Origin: Taibaiella sp.
GTDB lineage: Bacteria > Bacteroidota > Bacteroidia > Chitinophagales > Chitinophagaceae
Assembly: GCA_021740995.1 (NCBI GenBank)
Contig: JAIOYR010000029.1
Location: 1-42,272, forward strand
DNA length: 42,272 bases
Reading direction: 5' to 3'
The notes below the pieces were generated by a model, which was not told the origin of the DNA, ran no database searches, and saw nothing but the letters and a program-made list of their open reading frames with translations. This document shows, piece after piece, positions 15,290 through 23,968 of the stretch; position 1 is the stretch's first letter, and each line of letters opens with the position of its first letter. Position numbers and translations under genes: made by a program.

Positions 15290-15670
15290 ATGAATATAGA
15301 AAACACACAGAGCCAGATGCGCCGGGGAATACTGGAGTTTTGCATTTTGTCCGTCATTCGCCGGGGCGAGGCTTACCCCAGCGATATAGTAGAAGAAATG
15401 AGAACAGCTAAACTGCTGGTACTGGAGGGAACACTATACCCCTTGCTCACCCGGCTCAAAAACGCAGGTATGCTCACCTACAGGTGGGTAGAAAGCAACT
15501 CGGGTCCGCCACGCAAATACTTCTCGCTCACCGAAAAAGGAATAGACTTCTACAAAGAGCTGGAAGACACTTGGAGCGAACTGGCCTTTGCCGTAAACGC
15601 GCTTAAAAACAAAAAAGACTCATTGCCCCCCATAACTGATAGCACTAACCAGCCAACACAAACTAACTAA
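15290..15670 (+). CDS. PadR-family transcriptional repressor
   Basis: 126 residues from the ATG at 15290. A winged-helix PadR domain occupies about residues 8-90: MRRGILEFCILSVIRRGEAY, PSDIVEEMRTAKLLVLEGTL, YPLLTRLKNAGMLTYRW and SGPPRKYFSLTEKG. A C-terminal dimer helix (FYKELEDTWSELAFAVNAL) follows. PadR proteins act as dimers at palindromes, as seen on this gene's own promoter. The open frame extends upstream to 15221, but that lies inside the promoter, so 15290 is preferred. The stop is followed after one base by the ATG of the PspC-domain protein, a conserved PadR-PspC pairing in Bacteroidota, presumably an envelope-stress switch. Confidence 0.92.
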   Translation: MNIENTQSQMRRGILEFCILSVIRRGEAYPSDIVEEMRTAKLLVLEGTLYPLLTRLKNAGMLTYRWVESNSGPPRKYFSLTEKGIDFYKELEDTWSELAFAVNALKNKKDSLPPITDSTNQPTQTN

Positions 15671-15671
15671 A

Positions 15672-17516
15672 ATGGAAAAAATAATAAGCATTAACTTTCA
15701 CGGCAGGGTAATACCTATAGAAGAGGGTGCGTATATAGACCTCAAAAAATATATAGACAGTCTGCGGGGGCATTTTGCCGGCGAAGAAAGCAGTGATGAA
15801 ATAATACATGATATTGAAAACCGTATAGCGGAGCTTTTCAGCGAGCGGCTGAAGGGCGGTGCTGCCTGTATCAATCAGACTGACCTGACTGCGGTAATCA
15901 ACAGCATAGGCCGGCTGGAAGATATAGAAGCAGCCGATGGAGAACAACCAGGAGAACATGCGGCTAACAATACACCTCCGGCATATGCTCCGGCAAGGGG
16001 GCGCTACTTCCGCAATGCCGACGACAAGGTGATAGCAGGTGTGTGTAGTGGCATCGCCATTCGTAGTGGTATTGATCCGCTTATTATCAGGCTGCTGTTT
16101 GTATTATTATTTGGTGCGCTGTTCTGGATATACATACTGCTATGGATAATAGTACCCGCACAGAGCAGCAATACCGACATCACACGCAGGCTCTACCGCA
16201 ATCCCGATGACCGCTACATAGCGGGGGTGTGCAGCGGCCTCGCTGTTTACTTCCGCATAGATAGCTGGATTCCAAGGCTTGTGTTTGCGTTGCCGCTAAT
16301 AGCAGGTATAATTTCGGGTAGCAGCCATTCTATCTTTAGCGATTGGTCATTTATGTCGCCCGGCATTATTACCGGTTCCCTGGGCAGCACTATGTTCATA
16401 CTGTATATAATATTGTGGATAGCCCTACCCTACGCCAGCACTGCTACCGACAAACTGGCTATGCGTGGCGAGAAAATAGACATGAACACCATAAGGGCAG
16501 CAAATCAGTCACGCCCCACCGGCATGCCTGCACCTCCACGGCGTACCGGCAGCGGTTTTGGCAGGGTAATAGGTAGCTTGTTCAAAGCCTTTTTCATTTT
16601 TATTGCCATTATTATAGCCATTAGCCTCTTCGCAGCACTTACAGGGCTGGTATTTGCAGGCATGGTAGTAATGCCATTCACAGACTTTATTCTGGATGGC
16701 TGGGGGCAATATGCAATTGCCGCTACAAGCCTGGCATTGGTAATGGGTATACCGCTGCTGGCATTGGCCACATGGCTTATACGCCGTATAATGGGTGTGC
16801 GCTCTCACCGCCACTATCTGGGTTATGTGTTTGGTGGTCTGTGGGTAATAGGTCTGTTTAGCACCATTACGATGTGTGTGACATTCGCCAACAATTTTCG
16901 TACTATAGCTACGGTTGAAGAGTCTTACCAGATAGATCAGCCATCCGGAAACAGGCTATATATAAATGTGAGTGACGAAAGGCATAAAAGCGCAGGCAGC
17001 AAATGGTTTGCTGATATGGAAGATATAGATGAAATGCCCTTTTATCTGATAGACAACAATACACTGTGGCTTAATACAGTAAAAATAAAAGTAACGCAAA
17101 GCCCAGACTCACTATACCATGTGTACGAATCCAAATCGTGCAGGGGCAATACAACACAGGAGGCACGGAAAAAAGCAGCTAACATCATTTTTGGTATCAG
17201 CCAGGCCGATAGCAATCTTTATCTTCCTAATGGTTTTGCGATAAGTAAGAAAGACAAGTTCCGCAATCAGCAGGTGAAGATGATTATTGAAGTGCCATTG
17301 GGAAAATCAATCAGGTTTAATGAAGGAACAAACAGATATAACTGGTTCAATATCAGCTTCAATGGTCACGACAGGCTCAATATTGAAGAGCATAATGATG
17401 GCGATAACTATAGCAGCAATGGAGAATATATAATGACAACATCTGGTCTGATAAACCCGCTGGATACTGCCGATAAACAGGATGACGAAGATGAAGAAGA
17501 CGAAGATGATGAGTAA
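15672..17516 (+). CDS. Double PspC-domain membrane protein (envelope stress)
   Basis: 614 residues. The N-terminal soluble part (about 1-90) has IENRIAELFSERL and a helical ending (LTAVINSIGRLEDIEAADGE). Two PspC domains follow (about 111-163, RYFRNADDKVIAGVCSG, and about 173-255, YRNPDDRYIAGVCSGLAVYF), each with transmembrane helices. Further membrane segments (about 300-410) lead to a soluble C-terminal region (about 420-590, beta-rich) and an acidic tail (QDDEDEEDEDDE). In the phage-shock system PspC senses membrane stress; here the partner is the upstream PadR repressor, one base apart. The C-terminal region resembles the extracytoplasmic beta domains of similar Bacteroidota proteins. The role is inferred from domains. 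Confidence 0.88.
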   Translation: MEKIISINFHGRVIPIEEGAYIDLKKYIDSLRGHFAGEESSDEIIHDIENRIAELFSERLKGGAACINQTDLTAVINSIGRLEDIEAADGEQPGEHAANNTPPAYAPARGRYFRNADDKVIAGVCSGIAIRSGIDPLIIRLLFVLLFGALFWIYILLWIIVPAQSSNTDITRRLYRNPDDRYIAGVCSGLAVYFRIDSWIPRLVFALPLIAGIISGSSHSIFSDWSFMSPGIITGSLGSTMFILYIILWIALPYASTATDKLAMRGEKIDMNTIRAANQSRPTGMPAPPRRTGSGFGRVIGSLFKAFFIFIAIIIAISLFAALTGLVFAGMVVMPFTDFILDGWGQYAIAATSLALVMGIPLLALATWLIRRIMGVRSHRHYLGYVFGGLWVIGLFSTITMCVTFANNFRTIATVEESYQIDQPSGNRLYINVSDERHKSAGSKWFADMEDIDEMPFYLIDNNTLWLNTVKIKVTQSPDSLYHVYESKSCRGNTTQEARKKAANIIFGISQADSNLYLPNGFAISKKDKFRNQQVKMIIEVPLGKSIRFNEGTNRYNWFNISFNGHDRLNIEEHNDGDNYSSNGEYIMTTSGLINPLDTADKQDDEDEEDEDDE

Positions 17517-17769
17517 TAGTAAATATGTAGTTAACGACATAGGTATTAAAATAATTGATTGTAAAATCAGGGGAATAATTTTTGACATCTATCAATATTA
17601 TAGACTTTGTATAAATACCTAAAAAAAAATATTTTTATAACAAAACACTTGCATCTTCCACGCATTATAATTAACTTAACAGTCGTAAATTCGCAGTCCT
17701 AAAAAAAATCATTCCCCTACTTTTCCCGGATTGCTGAATGATTTAATAACTTTTAGTTAAAAATACTGT

Positions 17770-19992
17770 ATGGACGCTGTAAGTAGTCGTGAAAAATATA
17801 ATCTTAAAAAAGAATTACAACAATATTTTGGGTTCGACACCTTCAAGGGTGAACAAGAAAAAATAATTGCCAGCATACTTTCGGGCAGAGACACTTTTGT
17901 GATAATGCCTACAGGCGGCGGAAAATCATTATGCTATCAGTTGCCTGCATTGCTGAGCGATGGTGTAGCCATCATCGTATCTCCACTTATAGCCCTGATG
18001 AAAAATCAGGTGGATTTGATACGTGGCTACAGCTCTCGCGACAACATTGCCCACTTTCTAAACTCTACGCTAAGCAAGGCACAGCAAAAAAAGGTGAAAA
18101 CCGACCTCACAGAAGGCCGCACCAAAATGCTGTATGTAGCACCTGAAACACTGACCAAACAGGAAAACATATCTTTCTTTTCAGACCTGCAAATATCTTT
18201 TATAGCCGTAGATGAGGCACACTGTATTTCGGAATGGGGGCATGACTTTCGCCCCGAGTATCGTAAGCTGAGGGATATGATTGATATGATCAATCCTGAA
18301 CTGCCAATAATAGCGCTTACTGCCACAGCTACACCAAAGGTGCAGGACGATATTGTAAAGAACCTGACACTGCGCAATGCAAACATATTCATAGATTCAT
18401 TCAACCGCCCAAACCTTTTCTACGAAATTGTTCCAAAGTCGACCAAGGAGCAGACCATGAAAAGCATAGTGAAGTTTATAAACACTATGAAAGGTAAGAG
18501 TGGCATCATCTATACCCTCAACCGGAAGACAACTGAAGAACTGGCGGAAACACTACAGGCAAATGGCATAAGCGCCGTAGCCTATCATGCCGGACTGGAA
18601 TCTGCTATCAGATCGCAGCGGCAAGACCAGTTTCTGATGGAGAAAGTGGATGTAATTGTAGCTACTATAGCCTTTGGTATGGGTATAGACAAGCCTGACG
18701 TACGCTTTGTGATACATTACAACATCCCCAAGTCGCTGGAAAACTACTATCAGGAAACTGGTCGTGGAGGTCGCGATGGCATGGAAGGCAAGTGCCTGCT
18801 GTACTACTCACACAAGGATGTACAAAAACTGGAACACCTGATGCGCGACAAGCCCCTGAGCGAGCGCGAAATGGGTGCACAGCTGATATCTGAAACACTG
18901 GCGTATGTGGAAAGTGGCGTATGTCGCCGCAGACTGCTGCTACACTACTTTGGCGAGGAATATAAAAAAGACAATTGTGGCAACTGCGACAACTGTAAGA
19001 ACCCCAAGGAAAAACTGGAAGTAAAAGACAGTATAAAAATTACGCTGGATGCTATAAAGGAGCTGGATGAACACTTCGGTATAGACTATGTGGTGAATGT
19101 AATACTAGGCAGGGCAAACCCCCAGATTCATACCTTCCGCCACGAAAAACTGAAATCGTTTGGTGCAGGACTGATCATGGAAATGGACTCCAACTTCTGG
19201 AACTCCCTTATCAGGCAAATGATGCTGGAAGGTCTTATTCGTAAGGATATAGAAGAATATGGCCTGCTGAAAATAACTGAGAAGGGTCAGAAATTCCATA
19301 AGAAGCCTTACTCTATTATGGTAGCCCTCAACCACAAGTATGAGGATGCAACCTTCGACGATGATGAGGTAAGCGGTGGCAGCAATGGTCCGTCTACTAC
19401 AGACCCTGCGCTCTTTGAGATGCTGAAGGATATGCGTAAGCAGGTGGCTAAGGAAAAGAACCTGCCACCCTTTGTTATCTTCCTCGAAAACTCGCTGGAG
19501 GATATGGCAACCAACTACCCTACTACACTAGCTGAGCTGGAAAAAATACAGGGTGTAAGTAAGGGTAAGGCAATAAGATATGGCAAGAAATTCGTGGACC
19601 TGATAGCCAAGTATGTAGAGGAAAACGATATAGTGAAGCCCGATGACTTTGTTATGAAAAGTGTTGTGAACAAGAGCGGCATGAAGGTGTTTATTATTCA
19701 GAATATAGATAAGAAAATACCGCTGGAAACCATAGCCAGAAACAAGGGACTGACCATACCCGACCTGCTGCTGGAAATGGAAACCATAGTAGCCAGTGGT
19801 ACCCGCCTGAACCTGGACTACTGTCTGGAGCAGGAGCTGGATGAGAATGAACAAGAAGACATCTTCGACTACTTCAAGACCAGCCACGACGACAATATGG
19901 ACAGTGCCTTTGAGGAATTCAGAGACAGGGATGTGAGCATAGAGTTATTGAAAATGATGCGTATCAAGTTTATGAGTGAATACGCAAATTAA
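17770..19992 (+). CDS. recQ: ATP-dependent DNA helicase RecQ
   Basis: 740 residues; a 3'-5' superfamily 2 helicase for recombination and fork repair. Motif 0 starts at FGFDTFKGEQEKII; Walker A is MPTGGGKS (46-53); the box is DEAH (148-151, VDEAHCISEWGHDFR); TATATP lies near 184-189 and the motif VI region at ETGRGGRDG (about 329-337). A zinc site comprises Cys385, Cys403, Cys406 and Cys409 (GVCRRRLLLHYFG.. and CGNCDNC). A winged-helix RQC domain (about 415-520) follows, then HRDC (about 550-640, LPPFVIFLENSLEDMATNYP). An extra C-terminal stretch of about 100 residues (KVFIIQNIDKKIPLETIARN, ending DRDVSIELLKMMRIKFMSEY) is a further winged-helix-like region. It appears monocistronic. Confidence 0.96.
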   Translation: MDAVSSREKYNLKKELQQYFGFDTFKGEQEKIIASILSGRDTFVIMPTGGGKSLCYQLPALLSDGVAIIVSPLIALMKNQVDLIRGYSSRDNIAHFLNSTLSKAQQKKVKTDLTEGRTKMLYVAPETLTKQENISFFSDLQISFIAVDEAHCISEWGHDFRPEYRKLRDMIDMINPELPIIALTATATPKVQDDIVKNLTLRNANIFIDSFNRPNLFYEIVPKSTKEQTMKSIVKFINTMKGKSGIIYTLNRKTTEELAETLQANGISAVAYHAGLESAIRSQRQDQFLMEKVDVIVATIAFGMGIDKPDVRFVIHYNIPKSLENYYQETGRGGRDGMEGKCLLYYSHKDVQKLEHLMRDKPLSEREMGAQLISETLAYVESGVCRRRLLLHYFGEEYKKDNCGNCDNCKNPKEKLEVKDSIKITLDAIKELDEHFGIDYVVNVILGRANPQIHTFRHEKLKSFGAGLIMEMDSNFWNSLIRQMMLEGLIRKDIEEYGLLKITEKGQKFHKKPYSIMVALNHKYEDATFDDDEVSGGSNGPSTTDPALFEMLKDMRKQVAKEKNLPPFVIFLENSLEDMATNYPTTLAELEKIQGVSKGKAIRYGKKFVDLIAKYVEENDIVKPDDFVMKSVVNKSGMKVFIIQNIDKKIPLETIARNKGLTIPDLLLEMETIVASGTRLNLDYCLEQELDENEQEDIFDYFKTSHDDNMDSAFEEFRDRDVSIELLKMMRIKFMSEYAN

Positions 19993-20025
19993 ACCCCTGA
20001 CCCCTAAAGGGGAACCACGTATTTG
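19992..20025. repeat. Interspersed repeat AACCCCTGACCCCTAAAGG, copy 2
   Basis: Matches 6527-6562 over about 34 bases, with a few indels. It lies directly after the recQ stop and before the YggS-family gene. The palindromic CCCCTAAAGGGG core could form a small hairpin. Confidence 0.65.
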
Positions 20026-20108
20026 GCTTATAGCGAGGCTCAACAATGTATAAGCAATTTGCTAACATTTGTAGAACGAAATAATCTTGAAAAAACGAGA
20101 AAGAAAAT

Positions 20109-20780
20109 ATGACAAACAGGCCCGTTTGGGAAGCATTGACTAAAGAAATTACGGCTACAGGTGCCATACTTGTAGCCGTTTCTAAGACCAAGCCGGCAAC
20201 TGACATACAGGAACTGTACAATCTGGGTCAGCGTGACTTTGGTGAAAACTATGTGCAGGAACTGGTAGCAAAGCATGAGGTACTGCCAGCCGATATACGA
20301 TGGCACTACATAGGCCACCTGCAGAGCAATAAAGTAAAATACATAGCACCGTTTGTACACATGATACATGCGGTAGACAGCTTCAGGCTGCTGGCAGAAA
20401 TAAACAAACAAGCCGAAAAATATAACCGCTCGATAGATGTGCTGCTGCAGATGCACATAGCCGATGAGGATACTAAATTCGGGATGGATGAGAAAGAGAT
20501 ATTCGAATTGCTGGAATACTACGAGGCGCAAAAAGACACACTAAAGAATATTCGCATCTGTGGGCTGATGGGAATGGCATCTAATACGGATGATGAACAG
20601 AAAGTAAGAAATGAATTTGGCAGACTTCGCAACTTCTTTGTGCATCTTGCCGAAACGTCCTTCTTCAACAAGCCTTGGTTTTCGGTATGCTCTATAGGCA
20701 TGAGTGCCGACTATAAGATAGCCTTGGCCGAAGGTGGCAATATGGTGCGTATAGGCAGTATGCTGTTTGGCAGCAGATGA
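20109..20780 (+). CDS. YggS/PROSC-family pyridoxal phosphate homeostasis protein
   Basis: A 223-residue TIM-barrel protein that binds PLP and controls vitamin B6 levels in the cytoplasm, with no known catalysis. The PLP-binding lysine is Lys26 in GAILVAVSKTKP. Other family marks are YNLGQRDFGENYVQEL, WHYIGHLQSNKVKYI, VDVLLQMH-type (SIDVLLQMHIADEDTKFGM), LMGMAS and SVCSIGMSADYKIALAEGGNMVRIGS. The length is normal. The ATG at 20109 starts directly before the barrel. The neighbour (minus strand) is a PNPOx-family protein; the two are convergent, not co-transcribed. Confidence 0.95.
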   Translation: MTNRPVWEALTKEITATGAILVAVSKTKPATDIQELYNLGQRDFGENYVQELVAKHEVLPADIRWHYIGHLQSNKVKYIAPFVHMIHAVDSFRLLAEINKQAEKYNRSIDVLLQMHIADEDTKFGMDEKEIFELLEYYEAQKDTLKNIRICGLMGMASNTDDEQKVRNEFGRLRNFFVHLAETSFFNKPWFSVCSIGMSADYKIALAEGGNMVRIGSMLFGSR

Positions 20781-20836
20781 CTCTCTGGGAATTCGGAATT
20801 GGGGATTGGAAATTTGGTTTGATTCAATGCCCTATC
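20781..20836. repeat. Short GGAATT/GGATTGGAAATT direct repeats
   Basis: Between the stops of the two convergent genes the sequence reads GGGAATTCGGAATTGG, GGATTGGAAATTTGG: overlapping imperfect copies of GGAATT. It looks like a short simple repeat without a clear terminator. Confidence 0.35.
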
Positions 20837-21388
20837 CTACCCTTTAGCAAGTGCTGTAGGCAAGCCATCTATACTTTTCAGGTTCTTGTCTATTTTGTAT
20901 TTCTCCAGGCCTTCCTCGCCCTTGCTCTCTGCCCATTTGGTAGCATGATCGCGCTCGCCGGCATAGTCATACAGTGGCACACTGTATCCACAGGAAGTTT
21001 GCACCTTGAATACATCGGCAACTATTATCTGTCTTGTAGCCGGAATCGCCCCAAACAGAGATGATAATTCAGACCAGCGTTCATCTCCCGGCAAAACGGT
21101 ATAGCCCCTGCCATATAGCCTGAGAATATTTGGAGGACCATCGAAGGCGCAAAACATAATGGTAATACGCCCGTTCTCCAGTAGATGTGCAGAGGTTTCA
21201 TTTCCGCTCCCTATAACATCCAGATATGCAACACGATTGGGCGACAGCACCCGGAAACTATCCAGCCCCTTTGGCGACAGATTAATATGCCCATCGCCCG
21301 AAAGTGGTGCTGATGCCACAAAAAACATCTTTTGTTTAGCTATAAATTTGCTATGTGCAGGTAATATGCTGTCTGAAAATTTTCCCAT
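20837..21388 (-). CDS. Pyridoxamine 5'-phosphate oxidase-family (FMN-binding split barrel) protein
   Basis: 183 residues with an FMN-binding split-barrel fold. The stretch FFVASAPLSGDGHINLSPKG and YLDVIGSGNETSAHLLENGRITIMFCAF carry the conserved residues of the PPOX family, followed by LRLYGRGYTVLPGD. The C-terminal region (QTSCGYSVPLYDYAGERDHA..WAESKG) is typical of a subfamily of about 180 residues. True PdxH has a different C-terminus, so this is not the B6 biosynthetic enzyme; substrate unknown. Reduction of a quinone-like or F420-like cofactor has been described for related groups. Probably monocistronic. Confidence 0.85.
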   Translation of the reverse strand: MGKFSDSILPAHSKFIAKQKMFFVASAPLSGDGHINLSPKGLDSFRVLSPNRVAYLDVIGSGNETSAHLLENGRITIMFCAFDGPPNILRLYGRGYTVLPGDERWSELSSLFGAIPATRQIIVADVFKVQTSCGYSVPLYDYAGERDHATKWAESKGEEGLEKYKIDKNLKSIDGLPTALAKG

Positions 21389-21390
21389 GA

Positions 21391-21430
21391 TTGTAGTAGA
21401 AGGTCGAAGGTAGAAAGTAGAAAGTAATGT
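21391..21430. repeat. Inverted-orientation copy of the AAAGTCGAAAG-type repeat
   Basis: GTAGTAGAAGGTCGAAGGTAG then AAAGTAGAAAGTAATG, related to the reverse complement of the 480-549 tract (AAAGTCGAAAG units). It lies just upstream of the PPOX-family start. Confidence 0.45.
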
Positions 21431-21556
21431 AACAAAACTAAAAAGGTAGAAGCCTATAAGGTTTTGCTATTCTTATATCATCAAGTATTAATTATGGAAT
21501 AGTTAGCAGTTTTATTTGGCTGGCAGTTATTGTTGTCCTACATTTGCACCTCATAG

Positions 21557-23191
<1,635 letters not shown>

Positions 23192-23195
<4 letters not shown>

Positions 23196-23422
23196 GCTGC
23201 TTTAGTTTGTTGGTTATCAATGCGTAGTGCAATTTTCCTGCCAGATTTCTTCCTCTTATAAACCACATTATAAATAAATCGAGTATATTTCTTGATGGTG
23301 TCTATCAGTTCATTTACCTGTTCATCAGTGTAGTTTTTAAATCTCTCAAATTTCCTTATCTCTTCCGGGGTAATGTCATGTGTCCGGTCATACGAATTTA
23401 CGTGTCCTGTCTTATTATTCAT
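23192..23422 (-). CDS. Small hypothetical protein coupled to the recombinase
   Basis: 76 residues, charged and probably helical (DITPEEIRKFERFKNYTDEQ, then VNELIDTIKKYTRFIYN), with a basic C-terminal region (VYKRKKSGRKIALRI). No family recognised. Its stop overlaps the recombinase start as ATGA, so it is co-translated. A basic, small protein beside a serine integrase is the typical place of a recombination directionality factor or a transcriptional regulator; either is speculation. Confidence 0.65.
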
Positions 23423-23968
23423 AGAGCTGTGTTATTGATTTCAGTACAAAATTGAGGTTGCTCAGACACCTACTTTTACCAGGTTGTGCCGAGACGTGAT
23501 GAGTTGTGTCGAAAATTGCTGAGTTATGCCGCGTATAGTGATTATGTGTTGCGCACTTATAGAAGTTCAACCAGAATCAAAAAGCGATTGAAAAGTTTGC
23601 CAATGCGATGACCGTGTAAAGTGTAGAGATGTATTCATGCCAAAGTATTTAAGTATAGTACTACAATTGGCACACCAGAAAACAGGGTATTTTTGACAAA
23701 TCTTCCGGTTTAAATGAATTCTAATTATCGTCTAAATCCCCGCAAATCCCACGCAAAATGAAGTTAAACAGTGCAATGTATATTTATTTTCAGTTTGTCA
23801 AATAGGCGTTTAGAATGGCGTTGTGTGTCATGAAATGATGGCAGATAATTCACACAACAATCGTAAAATACTATCAAAGAAAATTATAGACACCGTATAT
23901 TTTCGAAGCATACGCATAGGCTTAGCACATAATTTGTACCTTGGGGCTGAATATACCCCATAGTCTTT
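23423..23968. other. Non-coding control region between recombinase and hsdR
   Basis: 546 bases between divergent genes. It contains the 20-base-period repeats at 23481-23560 (separate entry). A short frame near 23572-23628, FNQNQKAIEKFANAMTV then stop, looks like the tail of a lost gene but is only 18 codons. CGCAAATCCC-type words repeat at about 23738-23758. Near the hsdR start TGGGG-N9-CCCCA (23942-23960) could form a small hairpin in the leader. No clean TTTG / TAnnTTTG promoter was found, although one must exist for hsdR. Confidence 0.45.
23481..23560. repeat. Degenerate 20-bp tandem repeats (iteron-like)
   Basis: Three or four units spaced 20 bases apart: AGGTTGTGCCGAGACGTGAT, GAGTTGTGTCGAAAATTGCT, GAGTTATGCCGCGTATAGTG, then TTATGTGTTGCGCAC. 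The shared core is TGNTGAGTTRTGYCG. The exact helical-phase spacing (about two turns) suggests binding sites for one protein. It lies just upstream of the small gene and recombinase. Confidence 0.6.

Noticed and set aside
20040-20531. 163-residue minus-strand frame over the YggS-family gene
   Set aside because: Antisense shadow of a conserved gene.
20837-21388. PdxH (pyridoxine phosphate oxidase) next to the PLP-binding protein
   Set aside because: It shares only the split-barrel fold; the C-terminus lacks the PdxH signature, and the two genes are convergent.
23572-23628. Short frame ending FNQNQKAIEKFANAMTV as a pseudogene tail
   Set aside because: Only 18 codons before an upstream stop; too short to support.
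23423-23968. CRISPR array in the repeat-containing gap
   Set aside because: The repeats are degenerate 20-base tandem units without unique spacers; no cas genes in the window.
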